Of a stretch of 64,000 nt of DNA, positions 25,712 through 33,866 are shown piece by piece. The position numbers were made by a program, and so were the translations under genes. The stretch covers positions 2,728,001-2,792,000 of the forward strand of contig NZ_CP137338.1 of NCBI RefSeq assembly GCF_044923475.1. The letters are read 5' to 3'. This DNA comes from JAAURS01 sp044923475. GTDB taxonomy: Bacteria > Cyanobacteriota > Cyanobacteriia > Thermosynechococcales > Thermosynechococcaceae. Each line of letters opens with the position of its first letter. Positions within the stretch are counted from its first letter, which is position 1. Under the pieces are notes generated by a model, which made no database searches, was not told the origin of the DNA, and saw nothing but the letters and a program-made list of their open reading frames with translations.

Positions 25712-27742
25712 TTAGGTTGCAAAGCGATAGGTTTCGGCGGATTGCAATTGCCAGCTATCCTCAACCCCAAGCTCTAAGACTTTCTGGTGATAATCTACCA
25801 AGCTAGGACGATGGCCCACGCTGATATAGGTGATATTCAGACTTTGCAAAAGCTGGTACAACCGCCGCTCGTTGGGGACATCTAGGGCGCTCGTGGCCTC
25901 ATCCAAGATGACGTACTTGGGCTGGTTCAGCAGAATACGGGCAAAGGCGAGGCGCTGCTGTTCGCCTTGGGAGAGGACAGCGGCCCAGTCTTTTTCAGCG
26001 TCGAGTCCGCCCATGCGATCGCTCAAGTCCTCTAGGTTGACGATTCGCAGAGCCTCTTGAATTTCGGTGTCGGTAATGTTTTCGCGCAGGTTGGGATAGA
26101 TGAGCTGTTCGCGCAGGGTGCCCAGCAGCATGTAGGGCGTTTGGGGCAAGAACAGCACTTCGTGGTAGTCAGGGCCTTCAACGGTGCCGGAGCCGTTGCG
26201 CCATAACCCGGCGATCGCCCGGAGCAGAGAACTTTTCCCGCACCCGCTCGTGCCCACCACCAGTAAAGAATGGGGCGGCTCTAACTCAAAGAACAAGTTT
26301 TGAAATAAGGTTTGCTCGGCGTTTGGAGTGCGGAGCGTCAGATCGTTGATTTTGAAATGGGTAGACAGGTGATTTTGAATACCACCGTCCGTACTGCCAC
26401 CCGCCGCAGGGTGTCGAAAACGCTCGAAGAGCATACCCAGACGTTCGATGCTAGCTGCAAAGGAAGAAATATCCTGAATTCGGCTGGGAATTAACGATAG
26501 CGCGCCAAGGACCATTTGAAAGGCAAAAATCCCCTGACCGATGGTGCCGAAGTCTACCTTGCCGACAAAATAAAGCGGTGCGACGATGAGATACGGAACC
26601 AGACGGGCGAAGTAGTTGTAGGCGTACTGGAAAATATCTAAAAAAGCAAGCCAGATAATCAAGAAATCGAAGTTACGAATGGCTCGACCCAAACGTCCTT
26701 CCACTTGGCCGCGCTCTAATCCTTCTCCCCGATAAAACGCAATCGATTCAGCGTTATCGCGGACGTGAACCATGCCGTAGCGAAAGTCCCCTTCTAGGCG
26801 CAGCTGATTGAAGTTGAGTGCGATCAGCTTAGTTCCAATGACGATAGCCAAAACAGTCCCAATAGAGACATAGCCCACTAGCCCTAACGTCAGCTCGCGA
26901 GAAATGCTGAGAAGAATGCCAGTAAAAGCAATTAAGTCTAAAACAGAATTCAAAATCTCTAAAATGAGATCTAGAATCGTGACCGTAAAAGAACGAATGT
27001 CTTCCGTAATCCGCTGATCTGGGTTATCAATGTCGGTATTGGCTGCGTTGGAGTCTAGTTCGTAGTAAGTGCGATCTTTAAAGTAGCCGTTCAAAAAAGT
27101 ATTCGTCAGCCACTCTCGCCAAAATAGCGCTAGCTTGCGGCGAGTATAGCGATAGCCGATCAGAATGGGAATCGCGACGACCAATACAATGCCATAAACT
27201 GTTAAAAACTCCCAAAAAACGTTAGGGTCTTTAGCATTGAGCGCGTTGTCGATAAATCGAAACACGTAGCTAATCAGAACGTTTAAGCTGCTGACGATAA
27301 AAGCAAGAAAAAGCAGCAGCCCTAAAATAAGCCATTGTTTCTCTCTGCCCTTCAGCTTTCTGCGATAGGCATAGAACACCCCGCTACTCAGCAGCAAGAG
27401 CGCTAAAAACACGTAAGAAGCGGGATAACGCAGTAGACTCTGGAAAATTTCTGTGGAGTTTTTGCCAAGACCCGACAAAAATTGCAGGTAAATAATCTGC
27501 TTGGTCAAACCCGCAAAAAACTTAGGATTAAACTGGAAGCCGATTAAGGCTAGGGCCACAACAAAGAAAAAGGTAAACGCCACCACAAAAACAAGCTGCG
27601 TGGCGATCAAAAAGAAAAATTGCCGCGAACTATTTGCTTCCGGCGGATAGAAGTAGGGTTGAGCCACTTCCACAAATCGCGCCCACAGCTTGCGGTCGAA
27701 CCGAAACCGCTGCGGGACGACTGACGAGTCTACTGCGCTCAT
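25712..27742 (-). CDS. SbmA/BacA-like ABC transporter, fused permease and ATPase
   Basis: A 676-residue half transporter with an N-terminal SbmA/BacA-like membrane domain (six or more hydrophobic segments between residues 45 and 410) and a C-terminal ABC ATPase. The EWLTNTFLNGYFKDRTYYELD and NPDQRITEDIRSF blocks are typical of the YddA/SbmA-like group. The ATPase has Walker A VVGTSGCGKSSLLRA, signature LSQGEQQRLAFARI and Walker B YVILDEATSALD. Relatives import or export peptides, vitamin B12 or long-chain acyl substrates. It stands alone, divergent from the cpc operon across a 700-bp gap. Confidence 0.9.
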   Translation of the reverse strand: MSAVDSSVVPQRFRFDRKLWARFVEVAQPYFYPPEANSSRQFFFLIATQLVFVVAFTFFFVVALALIGFQFNPKFFAGLTKQIIYLQFLSGLGKNSTEIFQSLLRYPASYVFLALLLLSSGVFYAYRRKLKGREKQWLILGLLLFLAFIVSSLNVLISYVFRFIDNALNAKDPNVFWEFLTVYGIVLVVAIPILIGYRYTRRKLALFWREWLTNTFLNGYFKDRTYYELDSNAANTDIDNPDQRITEDIRSFTVTILDLILEILNSVLDLIAFTGILLSISRELTLGLVGYVSIGTVLAIVIGTKLIALNFNQLRLEGDFRYGMVHVRDNAESIAFYRGEGLERGQVEGRLGRAIRNFDFLIIWLAFLDIFQYAYNYFARLVPYLIVAPLYFVGKVDFGTIGQGIFAFQMVLGALSLIPSRIQDISSFAASIERLGMLFERFRHPAAGGSTDGGIQNHLSTHFKINDLTLRTPNAEQTLFQNLFFELEPPHSLLVVGTSGCGKSSLLRAIAGLWRNGSGTVEGPDYHEVLFLPQTPYMLLGTLREQLIYPNLRENITDTEIQEALRIVNLEDLSDRMGGLDAEKDWAAVLSQGEQQRLAFARILLNQPKYVILDEATSALDVPNERRLYQLLQSLNITYISVGHRPSLVDYHQKVLELGVEDSWQLQSAETYRFAT

Positions 27743-28443
27743 AGCACCTCAAGCAAAAAGGAATATTTCACAGTGTAAAGGAGGATACGCGCTTTTCCAG
27801 CACGAACTGGGCAATGCGGCTGGCAATGCGGCAAACGCGCTAACCGGCGATCGCCTTAACGCGTCCTCCGTCCAAAGCCTTCGACCCATTCCCGCAGCAT
27901 TCGTTCCCCAAGGGCGAACAGTCGATGCCAGCCTCCCCAATTATGAGAGCCTCACCGATTCCCGCTCGATAACAGACCCAATATTGTGCTGTTTTATTGC
28001 ACGAAATCTATAGCAGACGCTCTAGCAACCTCCGGCATTTCCCCAAGGATGGCTGAAATCTTTGCCAGGCAAGCGCCACAAATATTCTTCCGGCAGGCAT
28101 TTATATCGACTTTCTTAACAAGCAGTTAACAAACATCAATTTTATGTAAAGCAAAATAACGTTTTCGGGGTAGGCATTAATCTTTGCACGAGTTTTGCAC
28201 AAACCCGCTGATTTAATCAAAGGTGGTTCAAACAGCAATGAGTCCGTCGATTCCAAAATCGGGATTCTCGCTCAGAAGAAATTGGCAGACAATCGAACAT
28301 TCGTTCTCTGAGACGGTCTTTTTTTAAGGCCCAACTCAAGCATTGCATGCCAATTTATTTCTATCTATTGCTCGAAACCCAATTTAATAACTTGAATATC
28401 GAGCAAAAAATTAACTTGCTTTAAATGTTAGGAGAAACTTAGA
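27743..28443 (+). promoter_or_regulatory. cpc operon upstream region
   Basis: A 700-bp gene-free region upstream of cpcB, unusually long for this genome. The half near 28090-28440 is AT-rich and should hold the cpc promoter and a long leader. It contains the L-box-like direct repeat at 28184-28201, a candidate -10 TTTAAT at 28212-28217, a palindrome-like CGAACATTCG near 28300, and the Shine-Dalgarno TTAGGAGAAAC just before ATG 28444. The first 270 bp contain an ORF-like stretch I judge non-coding. Long leaders are usual for strongly expressed cpc operons. Confidence 0.6.
28184..28201 (+). promoter_or_regulatory. L-box-like RcaC binding site upstream of cpcB
   Basis: The sequence reads TTGCACG-AGTT-TTGCACA, a direct repeat with a four-base spacer. 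The RcaC L box of Fremyella diplosiphon is, as I remember it, TTGCACA-N4-TTGCACA, so 13 of 14 consensus bases match. It lies 243 bp before the cpcB start and about 10 bp before a TTTAAT that could be the -10. An rcaC gene lies 6-8 kb downstream. In the red-induced cpc2 promoter the same element activates transcription; that function here is inferred. Confidence 0.65.
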
Positions 28444-28962
28444 ATGCTAGACGCTTTTACCAAAGTGGTTGCCCAAGCAGATGCTCGCGGCGAATATGTA
28501 GGCGATTCTCAACTCGATGCTCTCAATGCAATGGTCAGCGACGGACTAAAGCGCATCGATACCGTCAACCGCATTACCGGTAACGCATCCTCCATCGTTG
28601 CAAGCGCTGCACGTTCCCTCTTCGCCGATCAGCCTCAACTCATCGCACCCGGCGGTAATGCTTACACCAACCGCCGCATGGCTGCCTGCCTGCGCGACAT
28701 GGAAATCGTTCTACGCTATGTAACCTACGCAATCTTCACGGGCGACGCCAGCGTATTGGATGACCGCTGCCTCAACGGCCTGCGCGAAACCTATCTGGCT
28801 CTGGGCGTACCCGGCGCTTCCGTCGCAGCTGGTATCGGCAAGATGAAAGATGCTGCTATTGCGATCGCCAACGACAAGGCTGGCATTACCCAAGGCGATT
28901 GCAGCTCCATCATGGCTGAAGTTGCATCCTACTTCGACCGTGCTGCTTCTGCTGTCGGCTAA
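28444..28962 (+). CDS. cpcB: C-phycocyanin beta subunit
   Basis: A 172-residue phycobiliprotein beta chain, which pairs with CpcA and stacks into phycobilisome rods. The chromophore cysteines are at the classic positions: C82 in MAACLRD and C153 in QGDC. N72, the residue methylated in beta chains, is present in APGGNAY, and C109 is kept. The sequence is CpcB-like and lacks the PecB-type (FHHRNQAACIRD) and CpeB-type insertions. A strong RBS (AGGAGA) precedes ATG 28444. It is the first gene of cpcBACD. Confidence 0.96.
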   Translation: MLDAFTKVVAQADARGEYVGDSQLDALNAMVSDGLKRIDTVNRITGNASSIVASAARSLFADQPQLIAPGGNAYTNRRMAACLRDMEIVLRYVTYAIFTGDASVLDDRCLNGLRETYLALGVPGASVAAGIGKMKDAAIAIANDKAGITQGDCSSIMAEVASYFDRAASAVG

Positions 28963-29071
28963 AGCATCTATTTCATAGCAACAATCATTTACCCGTTGCT
29001 CGATCGATCGTTTGTGGATCGATACACCGTAAACCATTATTGCGAAAATCATTTAGGGAGATCCGTATCCA

Positions 29072-29560
29072 ATGAAAACTCCATTAACCGAAGCTGTAGC
29101 TGCTGCTGATTCTCAAGGTCGTTTTCTCAGCACGAGCGAACTGCAAGTTGCGTTTGGCCGCCTGCGTCAAGCTCCAACCGGCCTGCAAGCCGCTAGAGCG
29201 CTAGCCGCAAAATCCAGCAGTCTGGCAGAAGGCGCTGCAAATGCCGTCTACCAAAAATTCCCGTACACCACCCAAATGCAAGGGAACAACTACGCTTCTT
29301 CCGCTTCCGGTAAAGCAAAGTGCGTGCGCGACATCGGCTACTACCTGCGCATGGTTACCTACTGCTTGATTGCAGGCGGTACGGGCCCCATGGATGACTA
29401 TCTCCTAGCAGGCGTCGGTGAAATCAACAGCACCTTCGAACTGTCTCCTAGCTGGTACGTCGAAGCCCTCAAGCACATCAAAGCAAATCACGGTCTCAGC
29501 GGCGACGCAGCCATTGAAGCCAATTGCTACCTCGACTATGCCATCAATGCCCTAAGCTAA
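29072..29560 (+). CDS. cpcA: C-phycocyanin alpha subunit
   Basis: A 162-residue phycocyanin alpha chain carrying one bilin on C84 (GKAKCVRD). The sequence is canonical throughout: MKTPLTEAVAAADSQGRFLS, YTTQMQGNNYA, GYYLRMVTYCLIAGGTGPMDDYL, and the C-terminal ANCYLDYAINALS. GGGAG precedes ATG 29072 at normal distance. It follows cpcB by 109 bp. No lyase genes cpcE or cpcF follow in this window, so chromophore attachment to this subunit relies on genes elsewhere. Confidence 0.96.
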   Translation: MKTPLTEAVAAADSQGRFLSTSELQVAFGRLRQAPTGLQAARALAAKSSSLAEGAANAVYQKFPYTTQMQGNNYASSASGKAKCVRDIGYYLRMVTYCLIAGGTGPMDDYLLAGVGEINSTFELSPSWYVEALKHIKANHGLSGDAAIEANCYLDYAINALS

Positions 29561-30031
29561 GGGTTTCTTTTCGCCCAGAGCACGAAATGCGGTTGGCGTT
29601 GCTTTATGCAGCGTGGATGGCAATCCGAGGTTCTGGGCGAATTTTTTGATTGGATGGTTTCAGGTGCTAAGGACGCGATCGGTTCTGGAACAGCTGAAAA
29701 GTCAGACCTTAAGACAGTTAGAGGAACCAGTCCCGTCGAATTGCGCAAAGCAAACAGGCCCCTCAAATCAGGCGGAGTGTACGGGAGTATCTGGTAAGCT
29801 TCGATCGGCTTAAATCCAACCGGCCATAAATGCATCGACAAATGCATCGACGGGGTTCCCGCGCGATCGACGTGTCCTCGGCTTAAGGCAACTTCTGCAG
29901 CAGAATTCATCGTTCTTTGGCGTTTCGAGATCTTACCCTCTTGCAACCCCCCAATGAATGGGAGATCGATATTCCAGATATCGCCTAATATCATCGCGTT
30001 TGACCCATTAACTAATTAAGGAGAATCATCT
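29561..30031 (+). other. Long cpcA-cpcC spacer
   Basis: A 471-bp gap inside the cpc operon. It contains a perfect tandem repeat of AAATGCATCGAC (29828-29839 and 29840-29851) and a stretch near 29723-29745 resembling the cpcC segment that encodes TSPVELR. No terminator with a T-run is obvious after cpcA, although reduced read-through to linkers is common here in other species. The RBS TAAGGAG ends just before the cpcC start. ORFs on either strand here do not look like proteins. Confidence 0.45.
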
Positions 30032-30901
30032 GTGGCGATTACAACTGGAGCTTCACGACTAGGGACGAGCGCTTTCAGCGAAACTAGCCCTGTGGAATTG
30101 CGCCCGAACTGGACGCCAGAAAATGCCAAGGCCGTCATACATGCCGTTTATCGCCATGTATTGGGGAATACTTATCTGTTGTCCAGCGACCGATTTCCCG
30201 TGCTGGAATCTTTGCTCAACAACGGACAGTTGACGGTGCGCGAATTCGTTCGAGCCGTGGCCAAGACGGAATTATACAAAAACAAGTTTTTATATCCTCA
30301 TTTCCACACCCGAGTGATAGAGCTGAATTTCAAGCACCTCTTAGGTCGCGCGCCCCATGACGAAGCTGAAGTCATCGAGCACCTAGATCGCTATCAAACG
30401 GAAGGGTACGATGCAGATATCGACTCTTACATCGACTCTGCCGAGTATGAGGAAAAATTTGGCGACTCGATCGTGCCTTATTACACTGGATTCGAGTACC
30501 AAGCGGGGCAACGAGCGACTGGGTTCACCGGACTGTTCAGTCTGTACCGGGGCTATGCCAATAGCGATCTTTCCCAGATTAGCGGTGCGAGTTCTTCCCT
30601 TGCGGCTAATTTGGCTAGAAATAGCGCCTCGGCGATCGTAGCGCCTTCCGGCAGCAGCAATGGGTTTGCCTACCGAGCCTCCGAGCAAGGTACGATGCCG
30701 AATCGCGCGTTTGGTCGCTCTGCTGTCGGCTCGACGGATCGGCTTTACCGCATTGAGGTATCGAGCCTCAACCTGCCCCGCTATCCTAAGGTTCGGCGCG
30801 TCAACAAAGAGTACATCGTGTCCTACGAGCAGCTCTCCAGTACGCTTCAGCAAATCAATAAGCTGGGCGGGAAAGTTGCGAGCGTGACTGTGGCGCAGTA
30901 A
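30032..30901 (+). CDS. cpcC: Phycocyanin-associated rod linker polypeptide (CpcC type)
   Basis: A 289-residue rod linker that joins phycocyanin hexamers. The start is GTG 30032, with AAGGAG eight bases upstream and the typical MAITTGASRLGTSAFS N-terminus. The phycobilisome linker domain covers roughly residues 20-150: VIHAVYRHVLGNTYL, FVRAVAKTELYKNKF, FKHLLGRAPHDEAEV, YDADIDSYIDSAEYEEKFGDSIVPYY. A CpcD-like domain ends the protein (RLYRIEVSSLN...YEQLSSTLQQINKLGGKVASVT). The combination and length are those of 33-kDa rod linkers. Confidence 0.94.
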   Translation: MAITTGASRLGTSAFSETSPVELRPNWTPENAKAVIHAVYRHVLGNTYLLSSDRFPVLESLLNNGQLTVREFVRAVAKTELYKNKFLYPHFHTRVIELNFKHLLGRAPHDEAEVIEHLDRYQTEGYDADIDSYIDSAEYEEKFGDSIVPYYTGFEYQAGQRATGFTGLFSLYRGYANSDLSQISGASSSLAANLARNSASAIVAPSGSSNGFAYRASEQGTMPNRAFGRSAVGSTDRLYRIEVSSLNLPRYPKVRRVNKEYIVSYEQLSSTLQQINKLGGKVASVTVAQ

Positions 30902-30980
30902 AAACCTACTGTCAAACGGAACCCCATCCATACTTGTACGGATTGCTACTTTGTCAAACCTATACGGAGATCGAATCGCT

Positions 30981-31244
30981 ATGCTTGGACAAGCAACCCC
31001 TGGAGCCGCTAGCTCGACGGCCAATAGCCGCATTTTTATCTACGAAGTGACGGGCTTGCGGCAAAACGATCAGACTGACAATTCCAACCATCCCGTTCGC
31101 AATAGCGGCTCCACTTTGCATCAGGTGCCCTATGGCCGCATGAATAGCGAAATGCGCCGGATAGCGCGATTGGGAGGCAAGATCGTTAAAATTTACCCCC
31201 TCTCCGGTCAGACACCCGCCAAGACCGCACCTACAGAAGAATAG
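30981..31244 (+). CDS. cpcD: Small rod-capping linker CpcD
   Basis: An 87-residue CpcD-type capping linker that ends phycocyanin rods. I chose ATG 30981, preceded by ACGGAGAT; the upstream TTG 30951 adds residues not seen in CpcD. The protein shows FIYEVTGLRQND, NSGSTLHQVPYGRMN and the conserved IARLGGKIVKIYPL. It is the last cpc gene, followed by an inverted-repeat element and a perfect hairpin. Confidence 0.93.
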   Translation: MLGQATPGAASSTANSRIFIYEVTGLRQNDQTDNSNHPVRNSGSTLHQVPYGRMNSEMRRIARLGGKIVKIYPLSGQTPAKTAPTEE

Positions 31245-31349
31245 GCAGAAGGCGCGATTCTGTAGGTGTGCAAGGCCTTGCGCACCTATGGTTCGGGATT
31301 TTCTTTTCTAGAAATCGCCTAAACTCAGTAGATCGAAAACTTCTTACAC

Positions 31350-31425
31350 TCGATCCCCCAACCCCCTTAAAAAGGGGGCTTCAGAGTTAAAGTCCCCCTT
31401 TTTAAGGGGGATTGAGGGGGATCGA
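31350..31425. repeat. GC-rich inverted repeat (MITE-like) downstream of cpcD
   Basis: Left arm 31350-31378 (TCGATCCCCCAACCCCCTTA onward) and right arm 31394-31425 are near-perfect inverse copies separated by 15 bases, giving a stem of nearly 30 bp. Flanking sequences extend the symmetry: TAGATCGAAAA near 31329 and TTTTCGATCTA near 31455 are inverse to each other. Elements built around CCCCCTTAAAAAGGGGG with GATCCCCC ends are widespread in cyanobacterial intergenic DNA. It may also serve as a transcript 3'-end structure for the cpc mRNA. Confidence 0.7.
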
Positions 31426-31487
31426 ATGTAACAATCTTCTGGGAAAGCCGTAATTTTCGATCTACCGAAACTGAGAATTAAATGTCA

Positions 31488-31522
31488 AAACGCCTGGATG
31501 AAACATCTTCATCCAGGCGTTT
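31488..31522 (+). terminator. Perfect 15-bp hairpin, probable cpc operon terminator
   Basis: AAACGCCTGGATGAA at 31488-31502 pairs perfectly with TTCATCCAGGCGTTT at 31508-31522 across a five-base loop, ACATC. The stem ends in TTT and is followed by CTCT, a short pyrimidine tract rather than a long T-run. It lies 243 bp after cpcD. The insertion sequence begins only ten bases beyond it, with the target duplication starting at 31526. Confidence 0.65.
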
Positions 31523-31531
31523 CTCTAGCAA

Positions 31532-33024
31532 TTGGACTTTAGACTAAACAGGAAGGAAAAGCGGTCAGCCGAAGAAGACTGACCACTCGATGATAGAAGC
31601 TGAAAGTTGGAAAACATATCGGCTTCATCATGACCAGTTTGCAGAATCTTGAGATATTTCGCCATCGCACCTATCTGTTATTGGGAAACGGGAGGGATGC
31701 GCTGTTCGATTTGATGGACGCAGTGTTGACAACCCGGAGCGTTGCATCCTTCGTAGAGCTGTCATTAAGTCCCGTCTTTCGTCGAGAATGGCCGAGCATC
31801 TATGAAGCGCTCCAAGATGGTCGGCCCTCGCGTCAAGCCTTGATGAAAGAATGTGTGCGGCACATCCCTACATCAGAAGTGGTGGTTCTGGCAGGAGACC
31901 ATACGGCGTGGTCACGGCCCTATGCAAAAACGCTCCAAGACCGTACCTATGAACACCAACCATCGGTGCTGTCTGGAGGCAAACCCGTTGCCGTCGGTCA
32001 GGGGTATAGCACGATCGCCTGGATACCCCAGGAGCAAGGCAGTTGGGCTTTACCCCTGCGCCATGAACGGATCACCAGCTTTGATACCCCCCTTGGCAAA
32101 GCCGCAACTCAGTTACGCCAAGTCTGCGCTCAAATTCCAGGACATGTCCTGTTCTTAGGAGATGGAGAGTATGGGTGTGCCCCCTTTCTCAAACAGACCG
32201 CAGACATCCCCTGCGACAAGCTGCTGAGGTTACGACCGAATCGAGTGCTCTATCATGCCCCACAGCCCTATCAGGGGAAGGGCAGACCCCATCGACATGG
32301 CCCAAAATTTAGCCTCCAAGCGCCCGATACTTGGACAGTCGCTCAAGAAGAGATGACGACCCACGACCCCAAATTGGGACGAGTGAAAGTGCGTCGATGG
32401 GAAGCACTTCATTTAAGACAAGCTGCCGACGCTCCCTTTGACCTGATTCTGGTTCAACGACTTGATGCCCCTGACTCAAAACCGTTGTGGCTGATTTGGA
32501 TGGGACAACAGAAGGCTGTGCTGGGTCAAATCTGGCAAAAGTACCTGCGTCGCTTTGCCATTGAGCATTGGTATCGATTTGTTCGACAACGGTTCCATTG
32601 GACGGTGCCTCAACTGTCTACCCCAAAACAGATGGAAACTTGGTCTGACCTAATGCCGTTGCTCACTTGGCAATTATGGCTCGCTCGTGAGGTCGTGGAA
32701 GATTCCCCTTTGCCCTGGCACAAACCCATGACCAAATTGACCCCAGGACGCATTGCAAATTCATTTGCTTCACTTTTAGCTAGGATTGGCTCTCCTGCCT
32801 CTGACCCGAAACCTCGTGGAAAGTCTCTTGGTTGGCCTACAGGTAAACCTAGGAGCCGTCGTCCTTTCTGTCCAACGGTCAAAAAAAGGTTTGCCAAGCC
32901 CAAGGAAACGGCTGATACAGCAGCCTAAACCTTAAACTTCTTCCCTTTGATTCTCGGTCTCGAATGCTGAATGCTTTCGAGTTACTTTCTCGTGAACGTA
33001 CTTCCTGTTTAGTCTAAACTCCAA
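31532..33024 (+). mobile_element. Complete insertion sequence with terminal inverted repeats and 6-bp duplication
   Basis: The element is 1493 bp. The left end begins TTGGACTTTAGACTAAACAG and the right end is its inverse, with one mismatch over 24 bp (31532-31555 versus 33001-33024). The direct repeat TAGCAA flanks both sides (31526-31531 and 33025-33030). It carries one intact transposase gene. Near-identical ends and a clean duplication indicate recent insertion between the cpc terminator and the second pcyA. The transposase resembles the IS701/IS4-like DDE group. Confidence 0.92.
31630..32928 (+). CDS. DDE transposase of the insertion sequence (IS701/IS4-like)
   Basis: A 432-residue transposase filling most of the element. 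Likely catalytic acidic residues lie in VVLAGDHTAWSR (first D), HVLFLGDGEYG (second D) and the later FAIEHWYRFVRQRFHWTVPQL (E). This is a cyanobacterial group annotated only as putative transposase or IS701-like. The frame is intact from ATG 31630 to TAA 32928, so the element may still be mobile. The basic C-terminal tail (KPRSRRPFCPTVKKRFAKPKE) is probably DNA-contacting. Confidence 0.85.
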   Translation: MTSLQNLEIFRHRTYLLLGNGRDALFDLMDAVLTTRSVASFVELSLSPVFRREWPSIYEALQDGRPSRQALMKECVRHIPTSEVVVLAGDHTAWSRPYAKTLQDRTYEHQPSVLSGGKPVAVGQGYSTIAWIPQEQGSWALPLRHERITSFDTPLGKAATQLRQVCAQIPGHVLFLGDGEYGCAPFLKQTADIPCDKLLRLRPNRVLYHAPQPYQGKGRPHRHGPKFSLQAPDTWTVAQEEMTTHDPKLGRVKVRRWEALHLRQAADAPFDLILVQRLDAPDSKPLWLIWMGQQKAVLGQIWQKYLRRFAIEHWYRFVRQRFHWTVPQLSTPKQMETWSDLMPLLTWQLWLAREVVEDSPLPWHKPMTKLTPGRIANSFASLLARIGSPASDPKPRGKSLGWPTGKPRSRRPFCPTVKKRFAKPKETADTAA

Positions 33025-33078
33025 TAGCAAAGAGCGCGAGGTCTCGCGTCGCTCGCTCGGATCGAGCGGGGATTAGGA

Positions 33079-33819
33079 TTAGACAACGCAATCAAACAGC
33101 ATTGTCGTCATATAGCGCTCTGTCCATTCTGGACCAAAGGATTTTTCGAGAACTCGCCGAGTTTTATCGTTCTGTTGCTGTTTAGTGCAGTAGTTCCGCT
33201 GTCCTTCCTGGACTTGAAGCAGTTCGAGAGGAGACGTGACGGGAATTGACGTGCAGGCTAACTGGCAATGGAGGGTTAAAAGGTCTTGGACTCGATTGAG
33301 GAATAAGGCTTCCTCTCGTTCGTCGACTGGACGCACAAATAAGCAAAAGTCTGAAAAGATATTTCCCCACTGAGGCAGGTCGCGCGGTTGCGAGAAGTCA
33401 ACGGGAGGCAGACCAGACAAGGCCGTTTGGTAGCGTTGAGGCAAGGATCGATCGAGACGGACGGGGGAGAGATCGGCGATCGCCGCACTAATCGTCCCGC
33501 GAGATCCGACGATATCCGCACCAAAAATGGGAATGGCATAGTTGGGATTGGGAAACATCACGCAGTGAAGAATATCCAACGCGTTTCCGACCCGAGCGAG
33601 TTCTAGATGAAGCTTGCGGAACTGGGAGGTTTGATAGCAGCGATTTTCGATCGTTAAGCGCTCGCCTTCAAGGTGCCCTTCAACATAGCCTAAGTCTTCA
33701 GGCATCTGGTAAGGAGACAGGTCTAGGGTTTTCTGCCAGACCGCTTCGATGCAATCTGCTAGCTTGCGGATTAAAGGAGATTGTTGCGATCGCAATGAGT
33801 CTCGTACAGAAACAGACAT
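33079..33819 (-). CDS. pcyA: Phycocyanobilin:ferredoxin oxidoreductase (second copy, cpc-linked)
   Basis: A 246-residue PcyA paralogue, roughly 60 percent identical by eye to the copy at 3081-3818. All catalytic residues are kept at the same numbers: E73 in LHLELA, H85 in ILHCVMFP and D102 in FGADIVG. It is convergent with the cpc operon, from which an insertion sequence separates it, and lies downstream of rcaF-rcaC on the same strand. An L-box-like direct repeat and TATAAG -10 lie just upstream, suggesting red-light induction. It probably provides extra phycocyanobilin when cpcBACD is induced; that role is inferred. Confidence 0.93.
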   Translation of the reverse strand: MSVSVRDSLRSQQSPLIRKLADCIEAVWQKTLDLSPYQMPEDLGYVEGHLEGERLTIENRCYQTSQFRKLHLELARVGNALDILHCVMFPNPNYAIPIFGADIVGSRGTISAAIADLSPVRLDRSLPQRYQTALSGLPPVDFSQPRDLPQWGNIFSDFCLFVRPVDEREEALFLNRVQDLLTLHCQLACTSIPVTSPLELLQVQEGQRNYCTKQQQNDKTRRVLEKSFGPEWTERYMTTMLFDCVV

Positions 33820-33866
33820 GTTCCACTCCAGTCCTATCGGTCCATCTTATACTCTGACCGACATCG

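Noticed and set aside
27690..28013. 107-aa ORF upstream of cpcB
   Set aside because: Composition and sequence look random, it overlaps the start of the ABC transporter gene on the other strand, and no family is recognisable.
29557..29994. 145-aa minus-strand ORF in the cpcA-cpcC spacer
   Set aside because: It is antisense within a transcribed operon, has no recognisable motif and includes tandemly repeated DNA.
31630..32928. Transposase as a domesticated gene of the cpc locus
   Set aside because: Intact terminal inverted repeats and a clean target duplication show a normal, recent insertion.
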